Part shown: one piece after another, positions 27,661 through 39,320 of the stretch
Numbering within the stretch: position 1 is the first letter of the stretch
Layout: each line of letters starts with the position of its first letter
NCBI RefSeq assembly: GCF_030732095.1
Contig: NZ_JAVAMQ010000003.1
Span: 186,001-250,000 of the forward strand
Source: Paracoccus spongiarum
Lineage (GTDB): Bacteria > Pseudomonadota > Alphaproteobacteria > Rhodobacterales > Rhodobacteraceae
Reading direction: 5' to 3'
DNA length: 64,000 nucleotides
The notes under the pieces: model-generated
The model's database searches: none
What the model was told of the DNA's origin: nothing
Seen by the model: the letters and a program-made list of their open reading frames with translations, nothing else
Position numbers and translations under genes: made by a program

Positions 27661-27702
27661 GCCCCTCACCCCGGCGGGCGATCAGCCGGGGAAGGTGAGT
27701 GT

Positions 27703-27779
27703 GCGGTTGTAGCTCAGTTGGTTAGAGTACCGGCCTGTCACGCCGGGGGTCGCGGGTTCGAGCCCCGTCAACCGCGCCA
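27703..27779 (+). tRNA. tRNA-Asp(GTC), first copy
   Basis: A 77-nt cloverleaf with encoded CCA. The acceptor stem is GCGGTTG/CAACCGC with discriminator G, the anticodon loop CTGTCAC is closed by CCGGC/GCCGG-type pairs, and the anticodon is GTC. Discriminator G73 and anticodon GTC are the aspartate identity elements. Confidence 0.97.
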
Positions 27780-27805
27780 CACACACCCTTCGCCCGGATT
27801 GATGC

Positions 27806-27882
27806 GCGGTTGTAGCTCAGTTGGTTAGAGTACCGGCCTGTCACGCCGGGGGTCGCGGGTTCGAGCCCCGTCAACCGCGCCA
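27806..27882 (+). tRNA. tRNA-Asp(GTC), second copy
   Basis: This copy is identical to the first over all 77 nt and lies 26 nt after it, so the pair arose by tandem duplication kept uniform by gene conversion. No promoter is visible in the short spacer; both are probably cut from one transcript. Confidence 0.97.
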
Positions 27883-27944
27883 TTCCCCCCCGATTCATGC
27901 GTCGGTCGCGCGGGTTCGCGCGGAAATCCCGAACTCGGCCGGGT

Positions 27945-28001
27945 AGGGGGCGCCGCCCCCGTCCTTCGGACTCCCCCGGGATATTTCGGCCAAGGCAAGA
28001 C
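27945..28001. repeat. Palindromic extragenic element
   Basis: Two nested hairpins, GGGGGC-GCC-GCCCCC (27946-27960) and GTCC-TTC-GGAC (27961-27971), are followed by CTCCCCCGGGATATTTCGGC. Elements of this shape, with a final CCCCCGGGATATTT-like box, are common between genes of Rhodobacteraceae; that recognition is from memory. Here it probably ends the tRNA-Asp transcript. Confidence 0.4.
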
Positions 28002-28097
28002 GGCGGGCCGGATCTGCCGGATCGGCGCCGATGCGCGGTTGATCATCGCGGTGCGGCGGGGCATATCGGGGGCCGAGCCGGGGTGAGAGTGGGTGGC

Positions 28098-29363
28098 ATG
28101 GGCGACAGGGACGATGCAGCGGCGCTGATCGCGCGGATGGGCGAGGCGGCCCGTCTGGCGGCGCATGATCTGGCACTGGCGACGGCCGGGCGGAAGCGCG
28201 ACGCGCTGATCGCGGCCGCCGATGCGATCCGCGACCAGGGGGCCGCGATTCTGGTCGCCAATGAGCAGGATCTTGCCTTCGGGCGCGAGAAGGGGCTGAG
28301 CGGGCCGATGATCGACCGGCTGCGGCTGGATGAGACCCGGCTGCGCGCGATCGAGGACAGCCTGCGCACGGTGGCGGACCAGCCGGATCCGGTTGGCGAG
28401 GTGGTCGCCGAATGGGACCGTCCGAGCGGTCTGCATATCCGTCGGGTGCGCACGCCCATCGGGGTGATCGGGGTGATCTATGAAAGCCGGCCCAACGTCA
28501 CAGCCGACGCGGGGGCGCTGGCGTTGAAGTCCGGCAATGCGGTGATCCTGCGCGGCGGCTCGGAAAGCCTTCATTCCAGCCGGGCGATCCACGGCTGCAT
28601 GGTGGAGGGTCTGCGCAAGGCGCGCCTGCCCGAGGCGGCGATCCAGCTGGTGGACACGCGCGACCGCGCCGCCGTCAGCGCGATGTTGCAGGCGCAGGGG
28701 CTGATCGACGTCATCATTCCGCGCGGCGGCAAGGGACTGGTCGGGCTGGTGCAGCGCGAGGCGCGGGTGCCGGTCTTTGCTCATCTGGAAGGCATCTGCC
28801 ACGTCTATGTCGACCGCGACGCCGATCCCGGGAAGGCGCGGCGGGTGCTGGTGAACGCCAAGACCCGCCGAACGGGCATCTGCGGCGCCGCCGAGTGCCT
28901 TCTGATCGACCGCGCCGCCGATCCGGCGCTGCGGGCCGCGCTGGTTGGGGATCTGGTCGCGGCGGGCGTCGAGGTGCGGGCCGAGGGCGAGCTGGCCGCT
29001 CTGCCCGGCACGGTGGAGGCGGTTCCCGAGGATTTCGGCCGCGAATTTCAGGACATGATCATTGCGGCCCGTCTGGTCGACGGCGTCGAGGGGGCGATCG
29101 CGCATATCCGCCGCTTCGGCAGCCAGCACACCGAGTCGATCCTGACGGAGAACGACGCGACCGCCGACAGCTTCTTCGCCGGACTGGACAGCGCCATCCT
29201 GATGCGCAACGCCTCGACGCAATTCGCCGATGGCGGCGAATTCGGAATGGGGGCCGAGATCGGCATCGCCACCGGCAAGATGCACGCGCGCGGCCCGGTC
29301 GGGGCGGAACAGCTGACCAGCTTCAAGTATCTGGTTACGGGCGACGGCGCCGTGCGCGCCTGA
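28098..29363 (+). CDS. proA: Gamma-glutamyl phosphate reductase
   Basis: ProA reduces glutamyl-5-phosphate to the semialdehyde in proline synthesis. From ATG 28098 it has 421 residues. It shows [27 protein letters not shown], the catalytic Cys in [13 protein letters not shown], and the C-terminal [20 protein letters not shown]. The kinase proB is not adjacent here; the preceding 215 nt hold a palindromic element and no gene. chpT follows in the opposite direction. Confidence 0.96.
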   Translation: MGDRDDAAALIARMGEAARLAAHDLALATAGRKRDALIAAADAIRDQGAAILVANEQDLAFGREKGLSGPMIDRLRLDETRLRAIEDSLRTVADQPDPVGEVVAEWDRPSGLHIRRVRTPIGVIGVIYESRPNVTADAGALALKSGNAVILRGGSESLHSSRAIHGCMVEGLRKARLPEAAIQLVDTRDRAAVSAMLQAQGLIDVIIPRGGKGLVGLVQREARVPVFAHLEGICHVYVDRDADPGKARRVLVNAKTRRTGICGAAECLLIDRAADPALRAALVGDLVAAGVEVRAEGELAALPGTVEAVPEDFGREFQDMIIAARLVDGVEGAIAHIRRFGSQHTESILTENDATADSFFAGLDSAILMRNASTQFADGGEFGMGAEIGIATGKMHARGPVGAEQLTSFKYLVTGDGAVRA

Positions 29364-29415
29364 TCAGGGCGGGTCGGGGGACCGTTCCGTCCGGCGCCTG
29401 TGGGGCGCGCGGGCC

Positions 29416-30048
29416 TCAGAAGGCGATCTCGGCGCCCTGTTCGTCCATGTCCCAGGACAGGCGGCGCCCGGCGGCGCGGGCGGCCTCGGCCAGCAGGGCG
29501 AACTGCACCTCGGCCGGCGAGGGGTGGCGGGCAGGGCCCGCCTCGTCGGGGCCAAGCCAGGACCACAGCGCCGGATCGGGCCGCATCCGGTCGGATTCGG
29601 CGATCAGCCGCCAGCCCGGCGTGCAGCGCAGCACCACGATGCGGCCGCCCCAGGGCATCGCCGTTTCCAGGCACATCAGCGCCAGCATCACCATGCGGAT
29701 CTCGGGCCGGGCGAAATCGCCCTCGCCATCCAGTTCGATCCGCAGCCGGCCCTGCGCGGCGGCGCCGTCCAGAAGGCGCGCCAATTCGGCGCGGGGGATG
29801 CGCTGGTCGCCCTGCGCCTGGCCGAAGGCCATGCGAAACGCCTGGATCCGGCTGCGCGCGGCGGCCACGGATTCGGCGATCAGCTGCATTTCGGGACATT
29901 TGGTGAGGCCGGGGAAGTCGGGCGACATCTCGAGCAGTTCGACACCGTTGCCGATGGCGCCGAGGGGCGAGATCAGGTCGTGGCAGAGGCGCGATCCCAG
30001 AAGCGCGGCAAGATCGCCCGGTGCGATGCGCGTTGTGTCGATGCTCAT
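29416..30048 (-). CDS. chpT: Histidine phosphotransferase ChpT
   Basis: ChpT relays phosphate from the CckA kinase to CtrA and CpdR, the alphaproteobacterial cell-cycle and, in Rhodobacteraceae, motility and gene-transfer-agent pathway. From ATG 30048 it has 210 residues. H23 and D24 in LCHDLISPLGAIGNGVELL are the phosphorylated His motif. The C-terminal half is a degenerate ATPase-like domain that lacks ATP-binding motifs, as known for ChpT. It is convergent with proA and divergent from the DUF3553 gene. Confidence 0.92.
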   Translation of the reverse strand: MSIDTTRIAPGDLAALLGSRLCHDLISPLGAIGNGVELLEMSPDFPGLTKCPEMQLIAESVAAARSRIQAFRMAFGQAQGDQRIPRAELARLLDGAAAQGRLRIELDGEGDFARPEIRMVMLALMCLETAMPWGGRIVVLRCTPGWRLIAESDRMRPDPALWSWLGPDEAGPARHPSPAEVQFALLAEAARAAGRRLSWDMDEQGAEIAF

Positions 30049-30087
30049 GCGGGGATACCCTTCGCGGCGGGAAACGGAGTTGCGGCA

Positions 30088-30267
30088 GTGAACGAGATCC
30101 TCGAACCCGGCATGATCGTGCGCCACCCCGGCGCGCCGGAATGGGGCAACGGGCAGGTGCAATCGCGCATCGGCGACCGGATTACCGTGAACTTCGCCGA
30201 GGCCGGCAAGCAGGTGATCGACGGGCGCCGGGTGGCGCTGGAAATCGTGGGCGCCGCGGGGGCATGA
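30088..30267 (+). CDS. DUF3553 protein
   Basis: From GTG 30088 a protein of 59 residues starting MNEILEPGMIVRHPGAPEWG and containing NGQVQSRIGDRITVNFAEAG. This small SH3-like barrel family is typically found next to chpT in this group and is of unknown function. AACGGAG lies 10 nt before the GTG. It is divergent from chpT with only 39 nt between starts, so the two share a promoter region. Confidence 0.85.
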   Translation: MNEILEPGMIVRHPGAPEWGNGQVQSRIGDRITVNFAEAGKQVIDGRRVALEIVGAAGA

Positions 30268-30423
30268 AATTGGTTAATCATGCGATCAGCTTTGCAACCT
30301 CGAATTGTGTTAGGCAAGTGCTGATTGCGACATCGCGGCATCCGGCTGCGGGGCTGTGTTGCATTGGCCGCGCCCGCCGCCTAGACAGGCGCGCGCCAGC
30401 CCGGCCCGCAGCATGAAGTCCGC

Positions 30424-31206
30424 ATGAAGTCTGACCCCGCCTATTTCGACATCCGGATCGCGACCTCCGAGCAGGACCTGCTGGCCGCGCAGCGGCTGCG
30501 CTATCGGGTGTTCGTCGAGGAGCTGGGCGGCGATGGTCCTCTGGTCGATCACGCGGGCCGCTTCGAGCGTGACGAGTTCGACCCGGTCGTGGACCATCTC
30601 TGCCTGATCGACCGGCGCCGGCCCGCCGAGGCGCTGGATCATGTGGTGGGCGTCTATCGCCTTCTGCCGGGCTCGCGCGCCGAGGAATTCGGGCGGTTCT
30701 ACTGCGATGGCGAATATGACCTGACGGCCCTGCGGGCCTCGGGGCGATCGCTGCTGGAACTGGGGCGGTCCTGCGTCGATCCGGCCTGCCGCGGCGGATC
30801 GGGCATGTTCCTGCTGTGGAACGCGCTGGCCGATTACGTCCTGGATCACGGCATCGAGATCCTGTTCGGCGTCGCCAGCTTTCACGGCACAGACACCGAG
30901 GCGCTGGCCCCGGCGCTGAGCTGGCTGCATCATCACCATCTGGCGCCCGAGGCGCTGCGTCCGGTGGCCCGGCCGAAGGGCTATCAGTCGATGGACCTGA
31001 TCCCGGCGGGGCAGGTCGATCGGCGCGCCGCGATGGTGGGGATGCCGGCGCTGATCAAGGCCTATCTGCGACTGGGCGGCCTGGTCGGCGACGGCGCCTT
31101 CGTCGACCGGGCCTTCAATACCACCGACGTGTTCCTGCTGATGGACACCAAGGCGATGTCCGACAAGCACCGCAGGTTCTACGAAAGCCGCTGGCAGGCG
31201 ACATGA
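30424..31206 (+). CDS. olsB: Ornithine N-acyltransferase (first step of ornithine-lipid synthesis)
   Basis: OlsB joins a 3-hydroxyacyl chain from ACP to the alpha-amino group of ornithine, giving lyso-ornithine lipid. The 260 residues have the GNAT-like acyltransferase core LLAAQRLRYRVFVEELG, VVGVYRLLPG and LLELGRSCVDPACRGG. The ATG lies in the second unit of an 11-bp tandem repeat whose first unit also offers an ATG. That first ATG opens a four-codon frame MKSA whose stop overlaps the olsB start (ATGA at 30424-30427). olsA overlaps the end by 4 nt. The upstream gap 30268-30423 is AT-rich and probably holds the promoter. Confidence 0.9.
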   Translation: MKSDPAYFDIRIATSEQDLLAAQRLRYRVFVEELGGDGPLVDHAGRFERDEFDPVVDHLCLIDRRRPAEALDHVVGVYRLLPGSRAEEFGRFYCDGEYDLTALRASGRSLLELGRSCVDPACRGGSGMFLLWNALADYVLDHGIEILFGVASFHGTDTEALAPALSWLHHHHLAPEALRPVARPKGYQSMDLIPAGQVDRRAAMVGMPALIKAYLRLGGLVGDGAFVDRAFNTTDVFLLMDTKAMSDKHRRFYESRWQAT

Positions 31207-32084
31207 GCCAGACCCCCGCAGCGCGTGTCGACGCCGGCCGGGCTGCCGCGACCTGGCGCGAGGCCGCGCCTCCGCCGCTGCCGCGGCCGCAGGGCGTGCG
31301 GGCCTGGGCCCGGGTGCTGCGGCGCGGCGGCGCGGCGGTTGCCGTGCTGCTGGCTGGGGTGCTGCTGATCCTGCCGATGCGCGGGGCCGAGCGGCTGCTG
31401 CACGGGCCCCGCCGGCCCTGGACGGGGCCACATGTGCAATTTGTCTGCCGGCTGGTGCTTGGCTGCATCGGGCTGGGCCTGCGCCGCAGCGGTGCGCCGG
31501 CGCGCGGGCCCGGCGCGGTGGTCGCCAACCACGCAAGCTGGCTGGACATCCTCGTGATGAACGCCGCGATGCCGGTGTTCTTCGTCAGCAAGGCCGAGGT
31601 GCGCGGCTGGCCCGGCATCAACATCCTGACCGCCGTGACCGATACGCATTTCGTCGTCCGCGATCCCCGCCATGCCCGCACGCAAGCGCAGGAATTCGCC
31701 CAGCGCGTCGGCGCGGGGCATCGGCTGCTTTTCTTTCCCGAGGGCACCTCGACCGACGGGCTGCGGGTTCTACCCTTCAAGCCGACGCTGTTCCAGGGTT
31801 TTCTTGATCCCGCGCTGCCCCGCGATCTGGCGATCCAGCCGATGAGCGTGGCCTATCACGCGCCGCCCGGCGCCGATCCGCGCTTTTACGGATGGTGGTC
31901 CGACATGGCGCTTGGCCCGCATCTGCTGTCCGTGCTGGCCGCACCGCACCAGGGCCGCGCCGAGGTGACCCTGCATGATCCGATCCCGGTGGCGGGGCAG
32001 ACACGCAAGACCCTGGCCGCGCAGTCCGAGGCCGCCGTGCGCGCCGGGCTGGCGATTGCGCTGCCCCATGCGGAACGAACTTGA
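31203..32084 (+). CDS. olsA: Lyso-ornithine lipid O-acyltransferase
   Basis: OlsA adds the second acyl chain to lyso-ornithine lipid and belongs to the PlsC family. From ATG 31203 it has 293 residues. A membrane helix spans about residues 43-60 (AAVAVLLAGVLLILPM). Catalytic NHASWLD is at 109-115 and the glycerol-phosphate-type box FPEGTSTDG at 178-186. ATGA overlap with olsB supports the paired function; alone it could be taken for a phosphatidate-forming acyltransferase. Confidence 0.88.
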   Translation: MSQTPAARVDAGRAAATWREAAPPPLPRPQGVRAWARVLRRGGAAVAVLLAGVLLILPMRGAERLLHGPRRPWTGPHVQFVCRLVLGCIGLGLRRSGAPARGPGAVVANHASWLDILVMNAAMPVFFVSKAEVRGWPGINILTAVTDTHFVVRDPRHARTQAQEFAQRVGAGHRLLFFPEGTSTDGLRVLPFKPTLFQGFLDPALPRDLAIQPMSVAYHAPPGADPRFYGWWSDMALGPHLLSVLAAPHQGRAEVTLHDPIPVAGQTRKTLAAQSEAAVRAGLAIALPHAERT

Positions 32085-32097
32085 TCCTGCCCAGCTG

Positions 32098-32110
32098 CCA
32101 CAATATGTGG
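32098..32110 (+). promoter_or_regulatory. Near-palindrome resembling an NrdR box before nrdJ
   Basis: CCACAATATGTGG lies 38 nt before nrdJ. The CACAATAT core resembles the NrdR box consensus, which controls ribonucleotide reductase genes. Only one copy is seen, whereas NrdR boxes usually come in pairs, so this is tentative. Confidence 0.35.
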
Positions 32111-32147
32111 TATGCTATCACGCTTACCCCCACCAAGGAACGCCCCG

Positions 32148-34412
32148 ATGACCCGATTTGCCGCCCCCATTGCCGAACAGATCTGGGACATGAAATACCG
32201 CATGAAGGATGCCTCGGGTCAGCCGGTCGACGCCACCGTCGAGGACAGCTGGCGGCGCGTGGCGCGCGATCTGGCCTCGGTCGAGAAGGATCCGGCGGCG
32301 TGGGAGCCGGCCTTCTTCGCCGCGCTCGAGGATTTCAAGTTCCTGCCGGCCGGGCGCATCCTTGCCGGCGCGGGCACCGGCCGTGCTGTGACGCTGTTCA
32401 ACTGCTTCGTGATGGGCACAATCCCCGACAGCATGGCCGGCATCTTCGACATGCTGAAGGAAGCCGCGCTGACCATGCAGCAGGGCGGCGGCATCGGCTA
32501 TGACTTCAGCACCATCCGCCCGCGCGGGGCGGCGGTGCATGGCGTGGCGGCGGATGCGTCGGGGCCGCTGAGCTTCATGGATGTCTGGGATGCGATGTGC
32601 CGCACGATCATGTCGGCGGGCTCGCGCCGCGGGGCGATGATGGCCACCATGCGCTGCGATCACCCCGATATCGAACAGTTCATCGAGGCCAAGCAGGACA
32701 GCGCAAGGCTGCGCATGTTCAACCTGTCGGTCCTGGTCACGGACGCCTTCATGGAGGCGGTCAAGGCCGACGGCCCATGGGATCTGCAATTCGGCGGCAA
32801 GGTCTATCATACGCTGAACGCGCGCGACCTGTGGAACCGCATCATGCGGGCGACCTATGACTTCGCCGAGCCGGGGGTGATCTTCATCGACCGGATCAAC
32901 AAGGCCAACAACCTGCATTACGCGGAAACCATCGCCGCGACCAATCCCTGCGGCGAACAGCCCCTGCCGCCCTATGGCGCCTGCCTGCTGGGATCGGTGA
33001 ACCTGGCCAGGCTGGTGACCGAGCCCTTCACCGACGCGGCCCGGCTGGATCCCGAGGCGCTGGACAGGCTGGTGCGCACCGCGATCCGCATGATGGACAA
33101 TGTCGTCGATGCCTCGAAATTCCCGCTGCCCCAGCAGCAGGCCGAGGCGCAGGCCAAGCGCCGCATCGGGCTGGGCGTGACCGGCCTGGCCGATGCACTG
33201 CTGATGCTGGGGCTGCGCTATGGCGCGCCGGACGCGGTCGAGCAGACGCGGGCGTGGATGAAGGCGATCGCGCATTCGGCCTATCTGGCCAGCGTCGATC
33301 TGGCGCGCGAGAAGGGCGCCTTCCCGCTGTTCGATGCCGACCGGTATCTGGCCTCGGGCTTCATGTCGAAGATGGATCCAGTGGTGCGCGACGCCGTCGC
33401 GGCACATGGCATCCGCAACGCGCTGCTGACCTCGATCGCGCCGACCGGCACGATCAGCCTCTACGCGGGGAACGTCTCTTCGGGGATCGAGCCGGTCTTC
33501 GCCTATGCATATCGCCGCAAGGTCCTGCAGAAGGACGGCTCGCGCAGCGAGGAAGAGGTGGTCGACTATGCCGTTCAGATGTGGCGCGACCTGCATGGCG
33601 ACGCGGCCCTGCCCGATTATTTCGTGAACGCCCAGACGCTGGCGCCGCGCGATCACGTCGCCATGCAGGCGGCCGCGCAGGACTGGGTCGACAGCTCGAT
33701 CTCGAAGACCATCAACTGCCCCGAGGACATCTCGTTCGAGGATTTCAAGGATGTCTACCTGGCCGCATGGGATCTGGGCTGCAAGGGCTGCACCACCTAC
33801 CGGCCGAACGACGTCACGGGCAGCGTGCTGTCGGTCAGCGAGGCGACCGAGGCCGCGCCCGAGGCAGACAAGGGCGCCGATGTCGTCTACCTGACCGAGC
33901 CGCTGGACCGGCCGGCGGCGCTAGAAGGCTCGACCTACAAGCTGAAATGGCCGGGCAGCGAACACGCCATCTACATCACCGTGAACGACATCGTGCAGGC
34001 GGGCCACCGCCGCCCCTTCGAGGTGTTCATCAACTCGAAGAACATGGAGCATTATGCCTGGACGGTCGCGCTGACGCGGATGATCTCGGCGGTGTTCCGG
34101 CGCGGCGGCGATGTCAGCTTCGTCGTCGAAGAGCTGAAGGCGGTGTTCGATCCGCGCGGCGGCGCCTGGATGGCGGGACGCTACGTCCCCTCGATCCTCG
34201 CGGCGATCGGCGGCGTGATCGAACGCCACATGATCTCGATCGGCTTCCTCGAGGCCGAGGGGATGGGCCTGAAATCCGACCCCAAGGCCGAGGCGGTGGC
34301 CGTGGGCGAGCCCCCGCGCGGCCCGTCCTGCCCGTCCTGCGGCCAGTACGGAATGAGAATGATCGAGGGCTGCATGACCTGCCCCAGCTGCGGCCATTCG
34401 AAATGCGGCTGA
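32148..34412 (+). CDS. nrdJ: Adenosylcobalamin-dependent ribonucleotide reductase (class II)
   Basis: This enzyme makes deoxyribonucleotides using adenosylcobalamin instead of a tyrosyl radical, so it works with or without oxygen. From ATG 32148 it has 754 residues. The active-site Cys pair is LFNCFVMGTIPD early and NPCGEQPLPPYGACLLGSVN in the barrel, and the C-terminus has the two-CxxC tail GPSCPSCGQYGMRM and CPSCGHSKCG for reductant or zinc. AAGGAA precedes the start. No cobalamin riboswitch fits in the 63-nt gap before it. A perfect hairpin follows. Confidence 0.95.
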   Translation: MTRFAAPIAEQIWDMKYRMKDASGQPVDATVEDSWRRVARDLASVEKDPAAWEPAFFAALEDFKFLPAGRILAGAGTGRAVTLFNCFVMGTIPDSMAGIFDMLKEAALTMQQGGGIGYDFSTIRPRGAAVHGVAADASGPLSFMDVWDAMCRTIMSAGSRRGAMMATMRCDHPDIEQFIEAKQDSARLRMFNLSVLVTDAFMEAVKADGPWDLQFGGKVYHTLNARDLWNRIMRATYDFAEPGVIFIDRINKANNLHYAETIAATNPCGEQPLPPYGACLLGSVNLARLVTEPFTDAARLDPEALDRLVRTAIRMMDNVVDASKFPLPQQQAEAQAKRRIGLGVTGLADALLMLGLRYGAPDAVEQTRAWMKAIAHSAYLASVDLAREKGAFPLFDADRYLASGFMSKMDPVVRDAVAAHGIRNALLTSIAPTGTISLYAGNVSSGIEPVFAYAYRRKVLQKDGSRSEEEVVDYAVQMWRDLHGDAALPDYFVNAQTLAPRDHVAMQAAAQDWVDSSISKTINCPEDISFEDFKDVYLAAWDLGCKGCTTYRPNDVTGSVLSVSEATEAAPEADKGADVVYLTEPLDRPAALEGSTYKLKWPGSEHAIYITVNDIVQAGHRRPFEVFINSKNMEHYAWTVALTRMISAVFRRGGDVSFVVEELKAVFDPRGGAWMAGRYVPSILAAIGGVIERHMISIGFLEAEGMGLKSDPKAEAVAVGEPPRGPSCPSCGQYGMRMIEGCMTCPSCGHSKCG

Positions 34413-34417
34413 GGCAG

Positions 34418-34442
34418 GACGGGCGCCGGTGTGGCGCCCGTC
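34418..34442 (+). terminator. Terminator hairpin after nrdJ
   Basis: A perfect 10-bp stem GACGGGCGCC/GGCGCCCGTC with loop GGTGT starts 5 nt after the nrdJ stop. No T run follows. It separates nrdJ from the convergently transcribed CRISPR array; 34443-34583 shows no other feature. Confidence 0.6.
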
Positions 34443-34583
34443 AACTCCTGGCCATCGCAGGGCATAACCTGGCCTTTGGGCAGCCGATTGCTGACCATCG
34501 CAGAAATTCTTGCGCGACCACGGTCTAAGGCCCGCTCCTGCCGCTCTGCCGCAGCATCTGTGGCTCCAACTCGCACTCAGCCG

Positions 34584-34978
34584 CGGTTCATCCCCGCGCG
34601 TGCGGGGAACAGGAAACCGGACCCGGTTACCCCTCGGCCGACACCGGTTCATCCCCGCGCGTGCGGGGAACAGATCAGATCGACAAAGCGTTCGGCCAGC
34701 AGCGTCGGTTCATCCCCGCGCGTGCGGGGAACAGTTCGTGTCCTTGACCGGGTAGCAGCCGCATCTGGGTTCATCCCCGCGCGTGCGGGGAACAGATTGA
34801 CTGGCTCAACGTCGCCATCTGGGGCGCCGGTTCATCCCCGCGCGTGCGGGGAACAGCCTGACGATCAAGACCGACGAGCGAGAATACGCGGTTCATCCCC
34901 GCGCGTGCGGGGAACAGCGTTGGTCCCGCCATGAACGATCCGGCGCCACCGGTTCATCCCCGCGCGTGCGGGGAACAG
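34584..34978 (-). CRISPR. Type I-E CRISPR array, 7 repeats and 6 spacers
   Basis: Seven 29-bp repeats start at 34584, 34645, 34706, 34767, 34828, 34889 and 34950, an exact 61-bp period with six 32-bp spacers. Read on the minus strand the repeat begins CTGTTCCCCGC and ends GGGGATGAACCG, the I-E pattern with a stem CCCCGC/GCGGGG for Cas6e. The array follows cas2 in the same direction, so the leader-proximal repeat is 34950-34978. Six repeats are identical; the one at 34767 differs only at its first plus-strand base, which is the last base of the repeat in transcription direction. None of the spacers visibly matches the phage genes at 1-4715 or other sequence in the window. Confidence 0.98.
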
Positions 34979-35056
34979 TCTTCCTGTAGATCCCTGATCC
35001 ACCGGGATTATTCGATTGTCAAACAGCTTACCGTGGCGAGCGCCTCGTGTATGCCC
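34979..35056 (-). promoter_or_regulatory. CRISPR leader
   Basis: The 78 nt between the cas2 stop and the first repeat contain an AT-rich core with TTGACA (minus strand, 35022-35017) followed by ATCGAATAATCC. A clear -10 is not visible. Its position makes it the leader and promoter of the array; it is short for an I-E leader, so leader function may extend into the 3' end of cas2. Confidence 0.6.
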
Positions 35057-36279
<1,223 letters not shown>

Positions 36280-36282
36280 GGT

Positions 36283-37034
36283 TCAGGCTCGGCGGATGAG
36301 CATGAGCCCGCAGCCGAAGCCCCGCGCCCGTCCGAACCCCTGCCCGAGCTTTTCCACGAAGACCGCAGGATCGGTCACGGTCAGGGAGCCCGACATGTCC
36401 AGGATGCCGTATTGCGGCTGCCCCTTCCGCCGCCCGACATGGCCCGGCAGTGCGGCGGTAGAGTAGTCGCCTACCGTCACGTCATCCGGCACGAATCCGG
36501 CCTCCACGCCCTGACGACCGAGCCATTCCGTCGCCGCGTCCTGCGCCATCGACAAACGCTGCTTCGGGCGCTCGCTTTCCACGCCCGGGGGCAGGTCGCG
36601 TTGGCCGGGAAGCGGGCGCAGGCGGTCCATGACCAGGTCGATATGCTTTCGCTTCCGCTTACCGTTGGGGGCCAGTTCCGTAGACTTGACCGTTCGCGTG
36701 GCGTTAGCCCGCAGGGTGAAGGCAAGCCGGTCGCCCGGCTCCAGCGCCGGAGCAAGCTCGCGGGTTTCCGGCGACTCGAAGAGACGCGAGGGCGCGGGCG
36801 GCCGGTGCGACAGCAGCGTGAAGCGCCCGCCGCCCTCGTCGCGCCAAAGGAAGTCGCGCGTGCGGTCCGGCGTGTCGGCGAAGAGCGTCCAGATCAGCCG
36901 GTGATGCGCATCGCTGCGGCACCCGCGCTCGCGGGTGTCCATGCCGCCGGCATGCCGGGATGCCGGATCGAGAAGCGGGCGCAGCGCGTCCAGGTCCGGG
37001 CCGTGCGCCAGGCGCAGGCGAGACAGCCAAAGCG

Positions 37035-37038
<4 letters not shown>
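36283..37038 (-). CDS. cas6e: Cas6e (CasE/Cse3), crRNA endonuclease
   Basis: Cas6e cuts pre-crRNA at the repeat stem and stays bound as part of Cascade. From ATG 37038 it has 251 residues. The early His pair in SDAHHRLIWTLFAD (H45, H46) fits the catalytic His region of the family, and the Gly-rich GQGFGRARGFGCGLMLIRR at the end is the RNA-binding loop. The start overlaps the cas5e stop as ATGA. In-frame sequence further upstream lies inside cas5e and is not used. Confidence 0.95.

Positions 37039-39316
<2,278 letters not shown>

Positions 39317-39320
<4 letters not shown>

Noticed and set aside
32085..32147. A cobalamin riboswitch before the B12-dependent nrdJ
   Set aside because: The gap is only 63 nt and shows no B12-box-like sequence.
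34431..34934. A reading frame running through the CRISPR repeats with repeated HPRACGEQ-type and IPARAGNR-type text
   Set aside because: The repetition is only the translated 29-bp repeat at a 61-bp period; there is no ribosome site and no protein-like sequence in the spacers in a common frame.
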